Source: Bradyrhizobium sp. AUGA SZCCT0158
Lineage (GTDB): Bacteria; Pseudomonadota; Alphaproteobacteria; Rhizobiales; Xanthobacteraceae
Reading direction: 5' to 3'
Length of the DNA stretch: 64,000 nucleotides
Assembly (NCBI RefSeq): GCF_018130065.1
Contig: NZ_JAFCME010000016.1
Span: 1-64,000 of the forward strand
A model generated the notes under the pieces. That model saw only the letters and a program-made list of their open reading frames with translations, was not told the origin of the DNA and searched no databases. The translations under genes were made by a program, and so were the position numbers. Shown one piece after another: positions 1 through 8,565 of the stretch. Position 1 is the first letter of the stretch. Every line of letters starts with the position of its first letter.

Positions 1-553
1 GAGTCAACCAAGAACTCGTCTCCGGGGAGATCACGGCATAAGCCGTAAAGCCATTGCGCAGGGAAGGCCGGGTGTTCACCGCTGCCCTGTATGCTCGTGT
101 GCATTTTGTTTTGTGCAAACCGCACGCGAGACCGCGGGTGCAGCGCGCACCCGGTCTTCCCTGCGCCCTCATATTTCGAGGGCAAGGATTTCTGGCAAAG
201 CTCGGGCGCAATGCGTCGCGAGATCGCGAAACTGCGTTTGGATGAAGGTGCAACCCACAAACACCGCCGTGGTCCCGGCCTTGAGCTCAGATGCGCAATA
301 TGGTGGTGGCTGCCCGCGCATGACGACGACAGGATCGAGTGGAGGCGCACTATCCTCCGTCCGACCCGTTGGCTCGCAATGACGCGAAGGAAACGCGGTG
401 CCCAAATCCGCACGGTTCCTATGCCGCAATGCGGGAACCATGATACCGCGCGGACGTTGTGGTCCCATGGCGGACATCATGTCTGCCTTAATTCGGGCCA
501 AAGAAGCTTGGGGCTGGGGCGTTCCGGGTGTTTTTTTCATTGGTTCAATTCCC
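1..553. other. Gene-free repeat-rich region
   Basis: No supportable gene is seen. The first half is the long repeat described separately. The part from about 254 to 395 has further repeat-like text (ggtcccggccttgagctc, ggctcgcaatgacgcg) typical of the palindromic intergenic elements seen elsewhere in this window. The promoter of the following MFS gene should lie near 400-550, but I cannot identify it with confidence. Confidence 0.6.
22..253 (+). repeat. Left copy of a long dispersed intergenic repeat
   Basis: Read by eye, this stretch matches the reverse complement of 62961-63193 over almost its whole length. Shared blocks include the segment around 38-66 (cataagccgtaaagcca then a variant of gcgcaggga), the segment at 87-104 (ccctgtatgctcgtgtgca), the block gcgagaccgcgggtgcagcg near 126-145, and gcgcaatgcgtcgcgag near 207-223. 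The copies differ by scattered substitutions and small indels. It contains no convincing gene; short open frames here lack codon bias. This looks like a non-coding dispersed repeat of the genome rather than an insertion sequence, as no transposase is present. Confidence 0.75.
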
Positions 554-2047
554 ATGGGTGTGCAGCTGACAGGGAAACGTTCGGCAGCGAATGATTCCGC
601 CTCCGCAGCCGTGCGGCAGGACAATGATCGCGTCATCGAAACTTCGATTCCGGCGCGGCTCGATGATTTGCGCTGGAGCGGATTTCATACCCGCGTCGTG
701 CTGGCGCTCGGGATCACCTGGATTCTGGATGGGCTGGAAGTCACGCTCGCCGGCGCCTTGTCCGGTGCGTTGAAGGAAAGCCCGACGCTTCGGTTCTCGA
801 ATTTCGATGTCGGATTGGCCAATAGCGCCTATCTCGCCGGCGCCGTACTCGGTGCGCTTGGTTTCGGCTGGCTGACTGACCGGATCGGCCGCAAGAAACT
901 GTTCTTCATCACGCTCGCGGTCTATCTCACGGCGACCGCGGCAACCGCGTTCTCATGGAGCGTGGGAAGTTATGCGCTCTTTAGATTCCTGACCGGTGCG
1001 GGTATCGGCGGCGAGTACACCGCAATCAACTCGACGATCCAGGAACTGGTGCCGGCGCGCTATCGCGGCTGGACCGATCTCGTCATCAACGGCAGCTTCT
1101 GGCTCGGGGCGGCGCTCGGCGCGGTCTGCGCGATCGTGCTGCTCGATCCGGCGTGGTTCGGCCCTGATATGGGTTGGCGGCTCGCCTATATGACCGGCGC
1201 TGTCCTTGGCCTCGTCGTGTTCGTGATGCGGATGTGGATTCCGGAAAGCCCGCGCTGGCTGATGATCCATGGCCGTCCCGATGAGGCACACGCGATCGTG
1301 GACGCAATCGAGAAGTCGGCGGGGCACGTGCGGGATGAGACGAAGGGCGTCCTGCCGAAGGTCAGATTGCGGATGCGCAGCCACACGCCGCTGCGCGAAG
1401 TCGCGCACACGCTGCTGACGGTCTATCGCCAGCGTTCGCTGGTTGGTCTCGTGCTGATGGCGGCGCAGGCGTTCTTCTACAACGCGATCTTCTTCACCTT
1501 CGCGCTGATCCTGACCGACTTCTTCAACATCCCGGCCAATCACGTTGGCTGGTACATTCTCCCGTTCGCGGCGGGTAACTTTCTCGGCCCGCTGCTGCTG
1601 GGCCGGCTGTTCGACACGGTGGGCCGCCGCAAGATGATCACGCTGACCTATGGCGTGTCGGGCGTACTGCTGGCGCTGTCGGGCTATCTGTTCTCGATCG
1701 GAGCCCTGACCGCGCAGACGCAGACGATCGCCTGGATGGTGATCTTCTTCTTTGCCTCGCCCGCGGCGAGTGCGGCGTATCTCACCGTCAGCGAGACGTT
1801 CCCGCTGGAGGTGCGCGCGCTGGCGATCGCGCTGTTTTATGCGATCGGCACCGGAATTGGCGGCGTAATTGGGCCCGCTTTGTTTGGTGTGTTGATCGAT
1901 ACGGGGTCGCGCACCAGTGTTTTCGCCGGCTACCTTTTGGGGTCGGCGCTGATGATCGTTGCGGCAGCCGTGGCGTGGCGCTACGCCGTCGCCGCCGAGC
2001 GCAAGTCGCTCGAAACTGTCGCACGACCGCTAGCCTTTGTGGAGTAA
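554..2047 (+). CDS. MFS transporter, sugar-porter/MHS-like
   Basis: Major facilitator superfamily permease of about 497 residues with roughly twelve hydrophobic segments. The loop after TM2 has the classic motif GWLTDRIGRKKLF, and the central loop has PESPRWLM, both typical of the sugar-porter and metabolite:H+ symporter branches. A second GRLFDTVGRRKM motif follows TM8, as expected from the internal duplication of the family. The frame is open far upstream (to 398), but that part is not conserved-looking, so I prefer ATG 554; a later start is possible because no strong ribosome binding site is visible. It ends 6 bases before otsB, suggesting cotranscription with trehalose synthesis. The substrate is unknown; a sugar or organic acid is an inference. 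Confidence 0.8.
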   Translation: MGVQLTGKRSAANDSASAAVRQDNDRVIETSIPARLDDLRWSGFHTRVVLALGITWILDGLEVTLAGALSGALKESPTLRFSNFDVGLANSAYLAGAVLGALGFGWLTDRIGRKKLFFITLAVYLTATAATAFSWSVGSYALFRFLTGAGIGGEYTAINSTIQELVPARYRGWTDLVINGSFWLGAALGAVCAIVLLDPAWFGPDMGWRLAYMTGAVLGLVVFVMRMWIPESPRWLMIHGRPDEAHAIVDAIEKSAGHVRDETKGVLPKVRLRMRSHTPLREVAHTLLTVYRQRSLVGLVLMAAQAFFYNAIFFTFALILTDFFNIPANHVGWYILPFAAGNFLGPLLLGRLFDTVGRRKMITLTYGVSGVLLALSGYLFSIGALTAQTQTIAWMVIFFFASPAASAAYLTVSETFPLEVRALAIALFYAIGTGIGGVIGPALFGVLIDTGSRTSVFAGYLLGSALMIVAAAVAWRYAVAAERKSLETVARPLAFVE

Positions 2048-2053
2048 GATGAG

Positions 2054-2890
2054 ATGAACGAGGATCTGTTGGAAATGCCATTGGAAGATGAGATCGTTGG
2101 CGAGGAGGAAGGTGCGCCGGAAACCGTTCCGGTGCCGCGCTCGCTGGTGCCGCACTTAAGCGAAACCGCTATCCTGCTCGACATCGACGGCACGCTGCTC
2201 GAGTTGATGCCGACGCCGCGCGAGGTCTGGGTCCCGCCGGGGCTGTCGAAGACGCTTAACCGGCTGCTGGCCCGCACCAACGGCGCGCTGGCGCTCGTCA
2301 GCGGCCGCTCGCTCAACGATATCGACCTGATCTTCGCGCCGGAGCAATTCCCGGCCGTCGGCGGCCATGGCGCGGAAATGCGCATCGATCCCGACAACGA
2401 ATCGGTCGACGCCCATGCGCCGCCGTTGGACAGGGAATTGAAGCGCCGGCTTGCGGCGATCGCCAAGCTCAGCCCGGGAATCTTGCTCGAGGACAAGGGT
2501 TATTCACTGGCGCTGCATTATCGCCTGGCGCCGCATGCGGAGAAGGCGATCTATGCCGCGGTGTCGCTGATCAGGGCCGATTTGCCGAACGCGCCGATCG
2601 AAGTGCTGCCGGGCAAATGCGTCTGCGAGATCAAGCATTCCGGTTTCACCAAGGCGACCGGCGTGCGCGAGCTGATGACGCGTGAACCGTTCAAGGGCCG
2701 ACGTCCGCTCTTCATCGGCGACGACGTCACCGACGAAACCGTGTTTGGCATTATGCCTGATTACGATGGTCTCGCATTCTCGGTCGGCCGCCGCGCGAAA
2801 GGCGTGCAGGGACATTTCGATTCGCCGAGTGATGTGAGGGAGTTTCTTGCGCATCTGCTCGATGACGAAAGAGACGCGGCGCGGCCATGA
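2054..2890 (+). CDS. otsB: Trehalose-6-phosphate phosphatase
   Basis: HAD-superfamily phosphatase that removes phosphate from trehalose 6-phosphate, the last step of the OtsA/OtsB trehalose pathway (osmotic and desiccation protection). Near residue 42 lies ILLDIDGTLLELMPTP, the nucleophile motif DxDGT with the trehalose-phosphatase extension. The C-terminal third has GDDVTDE, the Mg2+-binding acidic motif, and CEIKHSGFTKATGV resembles the family KP/KG region. Length (278 aa) is normal. The first 35 residues are an acidic, low-complexity leader not seen in short family members. It starts 6 bases after the MFS gene and is followed after 209 bases by otsA, so an MFS-otsB-otsA unit is likely. Confidence 0.93.
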   Translation: MNEDLLEMPLEDEIVGEEEGAPETVPVPRSLVPHLSETAILLDIDGTLLELMPTPREVWVPPGLSKTLNRLLARTNGALALVSGRSLNDIDLIFAPEQFPAVGGHGAEMRIDPDNESVDAHAPPLDRELKRRLAAIAKLSPGILLEDKGYSLALHYRLAPHAEKAIYAAVSLIRADLPNAPIEVLPGKCVCEIKHSGFTKATGVRELMTREPFKGRRPLFIGDDVTDETVFGIMPDYDGLAFSVGRRAKGVQGHFDSPSDVREFLAHLLDDERDAARP

Positions 2891-3087
2891 TCGGCGCACG
2901 ATTTTTACAAATCGCGCCGGTTTTAGAACACAGTTCCCTGACGCATCACCACCATCTCGCGGAAAATTTTCTTTTTCGTGAGTTCAGGTGAGTTCCGTCC
3001 GAGCCAGCCCGAATTTGGTTTCAATTCGTTGAAACGTTGGCCAGGAACCATATTGATGAATGGTTGTTAATTCGCGGGTGCAGCAAC

Positions 3088-3095
3088 AGGAGGGG
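3088..3095 (+). promoter_or_regulatory. Strong Shine-Dalgarno deciding the otsA start
   Basis: AGGAGGGG, close to the ideal anti-16S complement, four bases before GTG 3100. It supports the GTG start over the upstream in-frame ATG. Confidence 0.7.
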
Positions 3096-3099
3096 ACCT

Positions 3100-4563
3100 G
3101 TGAACCTCGTCGTCGTCTCGAACCGCGTTGCGCGCGGAAAACCCAATGAACCCATGACCGGAGGCCTCGCGGCGGCTTTATTGCCCGTTGTCGAGAAATC
3201 CGGGGCGATTTGGGTAGGTTCCAGCGGTCGCGTCCGTGACGGGAACCAGAAGGAACCTTTCGCCGAAATTGAAGCATTGGGCGCGGGCGCGCTTGCCATG
3301 CTCGATCTGCCGGCGGCGCATTACGGGGGCTATTACGAAGGCTTTGCGAATTCGGCGCTGTGGCCGGCGCTGCATTCCCGCGCCGATCTGATTCGCGCCT
3401 CCCAGGAGGATTACGTCAGCTATCGCGAAGTGAACGCCTTCATGGCGCGCGCGTTGCTGCGCTTCAAAAAGCCGGACTCCGCATTCTGGGTTCAGGACTA
3501 TCATTTTCTCGCGCTCGGCGCCGAGCTGCGTGATCTCGGCGTGACACAGCCGATCGGATTCTTCCTGCATACGCCGTGGCCGACGCGCTCGGTGATCTCA
3601 GGCGTGCCGCATCATCGCGATCTGATCGAGGCGATGCTGGCCTATGATCTGATCGGCTTCCAGACCGAGGAGGATTGCGAGAATTTCCTGGCTTACGCGC
3701 AGTCAGATCTCGGGCTCGCCGTGCGTGACGGCGTTGTCGTCTCGCGCTATGGCCGGATGCGCGCCGCGGTATTTCCGATCGGCATCGATCCGCAGAAATT
3801 CGCCCAGCAGGCCGCCAAGGCGATGACGCATCCCGACGTGTCGCGGCTGCGGCGCAGCCTGAATGGCGAGAAGCTCGCGATCGGCGTCGACCGGCTGGAT
3901 TATTCCAAGGGGCTGATCAACCGCATCAAGGCGTTCGACCGGATGTGGACGCTGCATCCTCAGCTGTTGCGCACCGTTTCGCTGCTGCAGATCGCCACCC
4001 CGTCGCGCGGCGCGATCGAAGCCTATGGCAATCTGCAGAGCGATGTCGCCAAGCTCGTCAGCGACGTCAACGGCGTCCACGGCGAAGTCGACTGGACGCC
4101 GATCCGCTATCTCAACAAGGGCTTCGGCCAGGCTGTGCTCGCGGGGCTTTACCGCACCGCGCAGGTCGGCGTGGTGACGCCGCTGCAGGACGGCATGAAT
4201 CTGGTCGCCAAGGAATATGTCGCCGCCCAGAATCCCGCCGACCCCGGCGTGCTGGTGCTGTCGAAATTCGCCGGCGCCGCCAACCAACTCGACACCGCCT
4301 TGCTGGTGAACCCGCACGATATCGACGGCATGGCCCGCACCATCTCAACGGCGCTCTCGATGCCGGTGACCGAGCGGCGGATGCGCTGGGAGGCGATGAT
4401 GGAGAAGCTGCGCGGCGGCACGATCCAGCAATGGTTTGCCGATTTCATCGACGCGCTGCAGGAAAGCCAGCTCGATAGAGGCCCTTTGGGACCCGTCTTG
4501 GCTGATGCGCCGACCCGCTGGCCGCTACGCTCCATCAACAACGGCGCGCGGTATCATCATTAA
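3100..4563 (+). CDS. otsA: Trehalose-6-phosphate synthase (GT20)
   Basis: Glycosyltransferase family 20 enzyme that joins UDP-glucose and glucose 6-phosphate to trehalose 6-phosphate. Diagnostic segments are the N-terminal VVSNRVARG with the glycine-rich MTGGLAAAL, then VQDYHFLALG, the donor-binding GVDRLDYSKGL, and DGMNLVAKEYVA near the C terminus. I place the start at GTG 3100 because AGGAGGGG sits 4 bases upstream and the protein then begins MNLVVVSNR like its relatives; an upstream in-frame ATG at 3037 would add 21 unrelated residues. About 487 aa, usual for the family. Substrate for the phosphatase encoded just upstream. Confidence 0.94.
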   Translation: MNLVVVSNRVARGKPNEPMTGGLAAALLPVVEKSGAIWVGSSGRVRDGNQKEPFAEIEALGAGALAMLDLPAAHYGGYYEGFANSALWPALHSRADLIRASQEDYVSYREVNAFMARALLRFKKPDSAFWVQDYHFLALGAELRDLGVTQPIGFFLHTPWPTRSVISGVPHHRDLIEAMLAYDLIGFQTEEDCENFLAYAQSDLGLAVRDGVVVSRYGRMRAAVFPIGIDPQKFAQQAAKAMTHPDVSRLRRSLNGEKLAIGVDRLDYSKGLINRIKAFDRMWTLHPQLLRTVSLLQIATPSRGAIEAYGNLQSDVAKLVSDVNGVHGEVDWTPIRYLNKGFGQAVLAGLYRTAQVGVVTPLQDGMNLVAKEYVAAQNPADPGVLVLSKFAGAANQLDTALLVNPHDIDGMARTISTALSMPVTERRMRWEAMMEKLRGGTIQQWFADFIDALQESQLDRGPLGPVLADAPTRWPLRSINNGARYHH

Positions 4564-4630
4564 AGCGTTTTCAAGCGAAGTGGCCGCCGGTTCGCGTCAA
4601 GAAACCGCGTCAAAAATCCAAAGCCTGCTC

Positions 4631-4975
4631 TCAATAGCAGTAGGAAACGCCATCCAGCACCGGGCAGCGTGCCCGGCGCGGATCGCTCGGATTCTCCATC
4701 GGCACCACGCCGTTGCCCTTGCCGACGAACACGCCTTTTCCGACGATGACGGACGATTTGTTGCCGATGATCACACTCGGATGCGGCGAGGCCAGGTTCG
4801 ATCGCGTGCCGTCGGCCCAGATGATCGCTTCTCCCGAAAGGATGCCGCGCCTTCCGTCGTCGCAACTCACATCGACGCCCTGACGGGTGCAGGATTGCGC
4901 CATGGCGGGGGCCGCAGCGCCCGCGACCAGCGCCGCTATCAGGGTGGCGAATGAAAGCGCCCGCGTGATCATCAT
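4631..4975 (-). CDS. Small secreted protein of unknown function
   Basis: A 114-residue protein with a clear Sec signal peptide (MMITRALSFATLIAALVAG followed by an AMAQ-type cleavage site). The mature part of about 88 residues has four cysteines (two early: SCTRQ, SCDDG; two late: ARCPV, SYCY), suggesting disulfides in the periplasm. I chose ATG 4975 because GGAG lies six bases upstream; an ATG at 5002 would place charged residues before the signal peptide. I recognise no domain. It lies convergent with otsA and upstream of tRNA-Ser on the other strand. Confidence 0.65.
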   Translation of the reverse strand: MMITRALSFATLIAALVAGAAAPAMAQSCTRQGVDVSCDDGRRGILSGEAIIWADGTRSNLASPHPSVIIGNKSSVIVGKGVFVGKGNGVVPMENPSDPRRARCPVLDGVSYCY

Positions 4976-5169
4976 GCCGTTCTCCGCCCATGGTTGCCCC
5001 ATGGTCGTCGGCGATAACCTGATTCCGGTTCAAGGCCCAGCGCCACGCGGTTGCCCCGGCTGACATCAGGGACAAATTATCCAATAAATTCAGACAATTG
5101 GGGAAATTTAAGCGCGCGTCCCCGCGGTCCCTTGCAAAATGTGTCCTGCCCCTTCAAGAGAGGGCCTCC

Positions 5170-5259
5170 GGAGAGATGGCCGAGTGGCTTAAGGCGCACG
5201 CTTGGAAAGCGTGTGTGCGGGAAACCGTACCGTGGGTTCGAATCCCACTCTCTCCGCCA
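5170..5259 (+). tRNA. serX: tRNA-Ser (anticodon GGA)
   Basis: A 90-nt class II tRNA. The acceptor arm GGAGAGA (5170-5176) pairs with TCTCTCC (5249-5255), followed by discriminator G and an encoded CCA (5257-5259). The D arm contains GGCCGAGTGGCTTAAGGC. The anticodon stem CACGC/GCGTG closes loop TTGGAAA, giving anticodon GGA for serine codons UCC/UCU. The long variable arm (gtgcgggaaaccgtac) is typical of serine tRNAs, and the T arm has GGTTCGAATCC. No integrase or att duplication is seen next to it. The gene symbol is a generic placeholder. Confidence 0.97.
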
Positions 5260-5451
5260 TCCGCCTTCAGGATTGCCTGTAAAGGGCGATAGACGGAAAC
5301 GCCGCCGCGTTCCGAATACTGCCGGCTACCCGACAATGTCACGCCGCAATGGCCGGCGATACCGACGCGGTTGAAGATGCGCATGTGATCTCGTTCCACG
5401 AGATCTGCCGATTCTCCAGTCGTCCCGATCAACCCGATTGCCGTGAATGAC

Positions 5452-6330
5452 CTACCTTGCACTGGAGAGTTTTGTCTTGCGCACGACTTCGAGAAATGCG
5501 CGAATGATCCGGCTGTTTTCGCGCTTCTGCAGAATCACGACATGCGCATAAGTGAAGATTTCCGTATCGCCGATTGGAATGAGACGAAGAGAACGGTCCG
5601 GAACGAACTCGGGTTCAGAGACATAGCTTATGCCCAACCCGCGAATGACGGCTTCGCGGATCGCCTCGCGGCTTCCGATCTCCATGACAATGCGCGGTTT
5701 GATCTTCGCCTTGGCGAGTGCCTGTTCGAACGCGCGTCGCGTCGTAGAGCCGGTCTCACGGATGATTAGCGGCTCACCTTCGAGTGCGGCGATCTTTACG
5801 TTCTTCCGCTTTGCCAGCGGATGATCTGTGCGCACAAAGACGCCAACCGGATGACGCCGATATGGAATGGTGAGAAGACGATCATCCTCGTCGATGTGTG
5901 CGAGCACCGCGATATCGCTCCTGTAGTCCAGGAGATCGGCGAGCACGTCGTGCGAGTTGCCGAGCTTCACGGCAAGCTCGATCCCCGGATAGGCGCGATT
6001 GAAGGCCGCAAGCATCTCGGTGACATGATATGGACCGACCGCGCCGACGGAAAGCCGACCGGTCTTGAGCTCGCGCGACTGCTCGAGGAATGCCGCCGCC
6101 TCTTCCTCTTCGGCAAACAGGCGTGACGTAATCGCCAATAGTTGCCGCCCCGTATCGGTCAACTCGCGCCGTCGCCCTTTCTTGATGAAGAGTTCGACAC
6201 CGTACTCCTCCTCCAGCGCGCCGACCTGCGCTGTCAGCGTCGGCTGGGTGATGTGGACGGCATCCGATGCGGCGTTGAAGCCACCGGCGGTTGCCACTGC
6301 ATGGAAGGAGCGGAGCTGGCTGTAACGCAT
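5452..6330 (-). CDS. LysR-type regulator of the phosphonate genes
   Basis: LysR-family activator, 292 aa: N-terminal winged helix-turn-helix (about residues 1-60, with GGFNAASDAVHITQPTLTAQ) and a C-terminal substrate-binding domain from about residue 90. It is transcribed away from the iron alcohol dehydrogenase and phosphonate operon, with a 134-base shared intergenic region, the usual arrangement for a LysR regulator of its neighbour. From memory, a LysR clade linked to aminoethylphosphonate catabolism exists among the TIGRFAMs and this protein plausibly belongs to it. The inducer is inferred to be a phosphonate intermediate. Confidence 0.85.
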   Translation of the reverse strand: MRYSQLRSFHAVATAGGFNAASDAVHITQPTLTAQVGALEEEYGVELFIKKGRRRELTDTGRQLLAITSRLFAEEEEAAAFLEQSRELKTGRLSVGAVGPYHVTEMLAAFNRAYPGIELAVKLGNSHDVLADLLDYRSDIAVLAHIDEDDRLLTIPYRRHPVGVFVRTDHPLAKRKNVKIAALEGEPLIIRETGSTTRRAFEQALAKAKIKPRIVMEIGSREAIREAVIRGLGISYVSEPEFVPDRSLRLIPIGDTEIFTYAHVVILQKRENSRIIRAFLEVVRKTKLSSAR

Positions 6331-6464
6331 AGAATAAACCTATCTATTTCTCCAAAAAAATCAATTTGTCGATGTATCAGCTTCCAGCGATGGTTCGGCA
6401 TAACGAGCGCTCCTGAGAAGCGCGGAAGTGGCAGCGCTCCAGGCGCGATCAAGGGTGGAACGTC
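6331..6464. promoter_or_regulatory. Divergent promoter region, LysR / phosphonate operon
   Basis: A 134-base region, AT-richer on its left side (6331-6375), between the divergent starts of the LysR gene and the iron alcohol dehydrogenase. LysR boxes (T-N11-A) are expected here, but the motif is too loose to fix by eye. The dehydrogenase has a good AAGGGTGGA ribosome binding site before ATG 6465. Confidence 0.5.
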
Positions 6465-7556
6465 ATGCGGTGGGCCTACTGGAATCCCGTAAAAGTTCGC
6501 TTCGGCGCCGGCACGTTCGATGAAGTTGAGGGCTTGATCGGCAAGCGACGCTATGCCCTCGTCACCTATAACCAGCCAATCTTCAATGACTTAGCGGCCC
6601 GCCTTGCAAAAGTCGCGGGTGAGCCGGTCGCCGTCATCGACAATATCGAGACCAACCCGGATTGCGCCGATCTGGTGAATTCCTGCCGAGTCTTCGGCGC
6701 TGCAACGCAAGCGCCCGAAGTCATCGTTGCCCTCGGTGGTGGCTCGATGATGGATGCTGCCAAGGTGCTGGCCGCCAGCAAGGGCGACTTCGAGAATGTC
6801 CGCCGCCATCTTACCGGCAAGGAGCCGCTCGACACCTCGGCGATCGTGCCGATCATTGCGGTACCGACCACTTCCGGAACCGGCAGCGAAGTCACCCATT
6901 GGGCAACCGTGTGGGATTCGGCCAACGGCAGCAAATATTCGCTCGCACATCCACTGCTCTATCCGGAAGCCGCCGTGTTGGACCCGCAACTCATTCTCGG
7001 GGCGCCGCGCGGGCTGACTCTGGCGACCGGCCTCGATTCCCTGTCACATGCGCTCGAGAGCATCTGGAACGTCAATGCCAACCCGGTCTCGGCGAGCTTC
7101 GCGGTCGAGGCTGCGCGCGAGATCATCGAAACGCTGCCGCGCCTGCTCGACAATCTCGGCGATATCGATCTGCGCACCCGTCAGGTGCGCGGCAGTCTGC
7201 TCGCCGGCTTCGCGTTCTCGCAGACCAAGACGGCTTTGGCGCACAACATCTCCTACGACATTACGCTGAAGACCGGATTGATCCACGGCATCGCCTGTTC
7301 GTTCTCGCTTCCGATCGTAATGGGGTGGGCAATAGGCAACAGCTCCGACTGCGATGCTGCACTGCGCCGGATTTTTGGCCCGGACCTCAGCGAAGGCATC
7401 CGAAAGCTGCGGTCTTTCCTCGAGGGCATGGGCGTCAAGACTGATCCAGCCGCGTATGGGGTCTCGCCCGCCGAGTGGACACGCCTGGTCGAGAAGGCGC
7501 TGGAAGGCGAGCGCGGCAGGAATTTCATAGGAAGGCAGACCGTCAAGGCAGCGTAG
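6465..7556 (+). CDS. Phosphonate-associated iron alcohol dehydrogenase
   Basis: Group III iron-containing alcohol dehydrogenase, 363 aa. The NAD-binding half has ALGGGSMMDAAK and VPTTSGTGSEVT; the metal-binding half has LATGLDSLSHALES and GLIHGIACSFSLP, supplying the family Asp/His ligands. It is the first gene of the phosphonate operon, 82 bases before phnD. A clade of such dehydrogenases tied to phosphonate use is known (TIGRFAM phn_Fe-ADH, from memory), and the related PhpC/FomC interconvert phosphonoacetaldehyde and 2-hydroxyethylphosphonate in biosynthesis. Here, with PhnY and PhnA downstream and no PhnW, I infer the oxidative direction: 2-hydroxyethylphosphonate to phosphonoacetaldehyde. 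Confidence 0.85.
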   Translation: MRWAYWNPVKVRFGAGTFDEVEGLIGKRRYALVTYNQPIFNDLAARLAKVAGEPVAVIDNIETNPDCADLVNSCRVFGAATQAPEVIVALGGGSMMDAAKVLAASKGDFENVRRHLTGKEPLDTSAIVPIIAVPTTSGTGSEVTHWATVWDSANGSKYSLAHPLLYPEAAVLDPQLILGAPRGLTLATGLDSLSHALESIWNVNANPVSASFAVEAAREIIETLPRLLDNLGDIDLRTRQVRGSLLAGFAFSQTKTALAHNISYDITLKTGLIHGIACSFSLPIVMGWAIGNSSDCDAALRRIFGPDLSEGIRKLRSFLEGMGVKTDPAAYGVSPAEWTRLVEKALEGERGRNFIGRQTVKAA

Positions 7557-7638
7557 TGAAACAAAGCTAGAGGCGAATGCACCAATCATTAGATCACCGA
7601 CAAGGTCACAAAGACCGGCGGCGTAAAGGGAGAAAGAC

Positions 7639-8514
7639 ATGACCATCACGCGTCGAAAAATGCTCGTCGGGTCCGTTGCGGCTGCCGGCGCTTTAGTCTC
7701 CATGCCGAATGTATTGCGTGCACAGGGTGTGATTCGCGTCGGCCTCATTCCGTCGGAAGATTCCCGCGCGATGCTGGCGTCGAGCCAGCAATTGCTCGAT
7801 GCGCTCGAAAAGAATCTCGGCATGAAAGTGCAGGGCTTTGTCGCCGCCGACTACAACGGTGTCATCGAGGCGATGCGCTCGAACCACGTCGAAGTGGCCT
7901 ACCTTGGGCCGTTCTCCTACGTGCTCGGCACAAGCGTTGCGAACATCGAAGCTTTCGCGACTGCCGAGACCTCGAAGTCCGGACGAACCTTCTATCACAG
8001 CCAGATCATCACGCGGAAGGATAGCGGTATCAAGGATATCAACGATCTGAAGGGCAAAACCTTCGCGTTCGTCGATCCGTCTTCGACATCGGGTCACCTT
8101 TTCCCCAAGGCCGGCCTGCTCAAGCTCGGTATCGACCCGGATAAATTCTTCGGCCGCGTTCTCTTCACCGGTTCGCATGATGCCAACGCGCTGGCGGTAG
8201 CCAACAAGCGCGTTGACGCGGCCACCATCGCCGACCGAATCTTGGATGCCGCCGTGCAGAAGAATCTCGTCAAGCGCGAGGACATCCACGTCGTCTGGAG
8301 TTCCGGCCCGATCCCGGAATCACCGACGGTGTGGCGCAAGAATCTGACGCCGGAGCTCAAGGCGAAGATCAAAACCGCGTTCCTGGACATCAGGGACATC
8401 ACCTGGGCCGACCAGGGCAAGCTCAACCGCTTCGTCGAAACCAACGACGCGGCCTACGATGTAATTCGGGATACCGCAAAAGCGCTCAATCTCGATCTGA
8501 AGAAGATGAAATGA
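7639..8514 (+). CDS. phnD: Phosphonate ABC transporter, binding protein
   Basis: Periplasmic phosphate/phosphite/phosphonate-binding protein, 291 aa. The N terminus is a signal peptide with adjacent arginines (TRRKMLVGSVAAAGALVSMP), possibly Tat-like. The mature chain opens VIRVGLIPSEDSRAML, and carries YLGPFSYVLG and FVDPSSTSGHLFP, the segments that contact the phosphonate group in PhnD proteins. It is followed after 51 bases by phnC. Which phosphonate it prefers cannot be told; the catabolic genes suggest C2 phosphonates. Confidence 0.92.
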   Translation: MTITRRKMLVGSVAAAGALVSMPNVLRAQGVIRVGLIPSEDSRAMLASSQQLLDALEKNLGMKVQGFVAADYNGVIEAMRSNHVEVAYLGPFSYVLGTSVANIEAFATAETSKSGRTFYHSQIITRKDSGIKDINDLKGKTFAFVDPSSTSGHLFPKAGLLKLGIDPDKFFGRVLFTGSHDANALAVANKRVDAATIADRILDAAVQKNLVKREDIHVVWSSGPIPESPTVWRKNLTPELKAKIKTAFLDIRDITWADQGKLNRFVETNDAAYDVIRDTAKALNLDLKKMK

Positions 8515-8565
8515 GCCCACTGCGCTAACACGCCGTAACCAACCCTCCGGCATAGGACTGCTCAG

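Noticed and set aside
5170..5259. tRNA-Ser as an integration site for a genomic island
   Set aside because: No integrase and no direct repeat of the tRNA 3' end was seen on either side.
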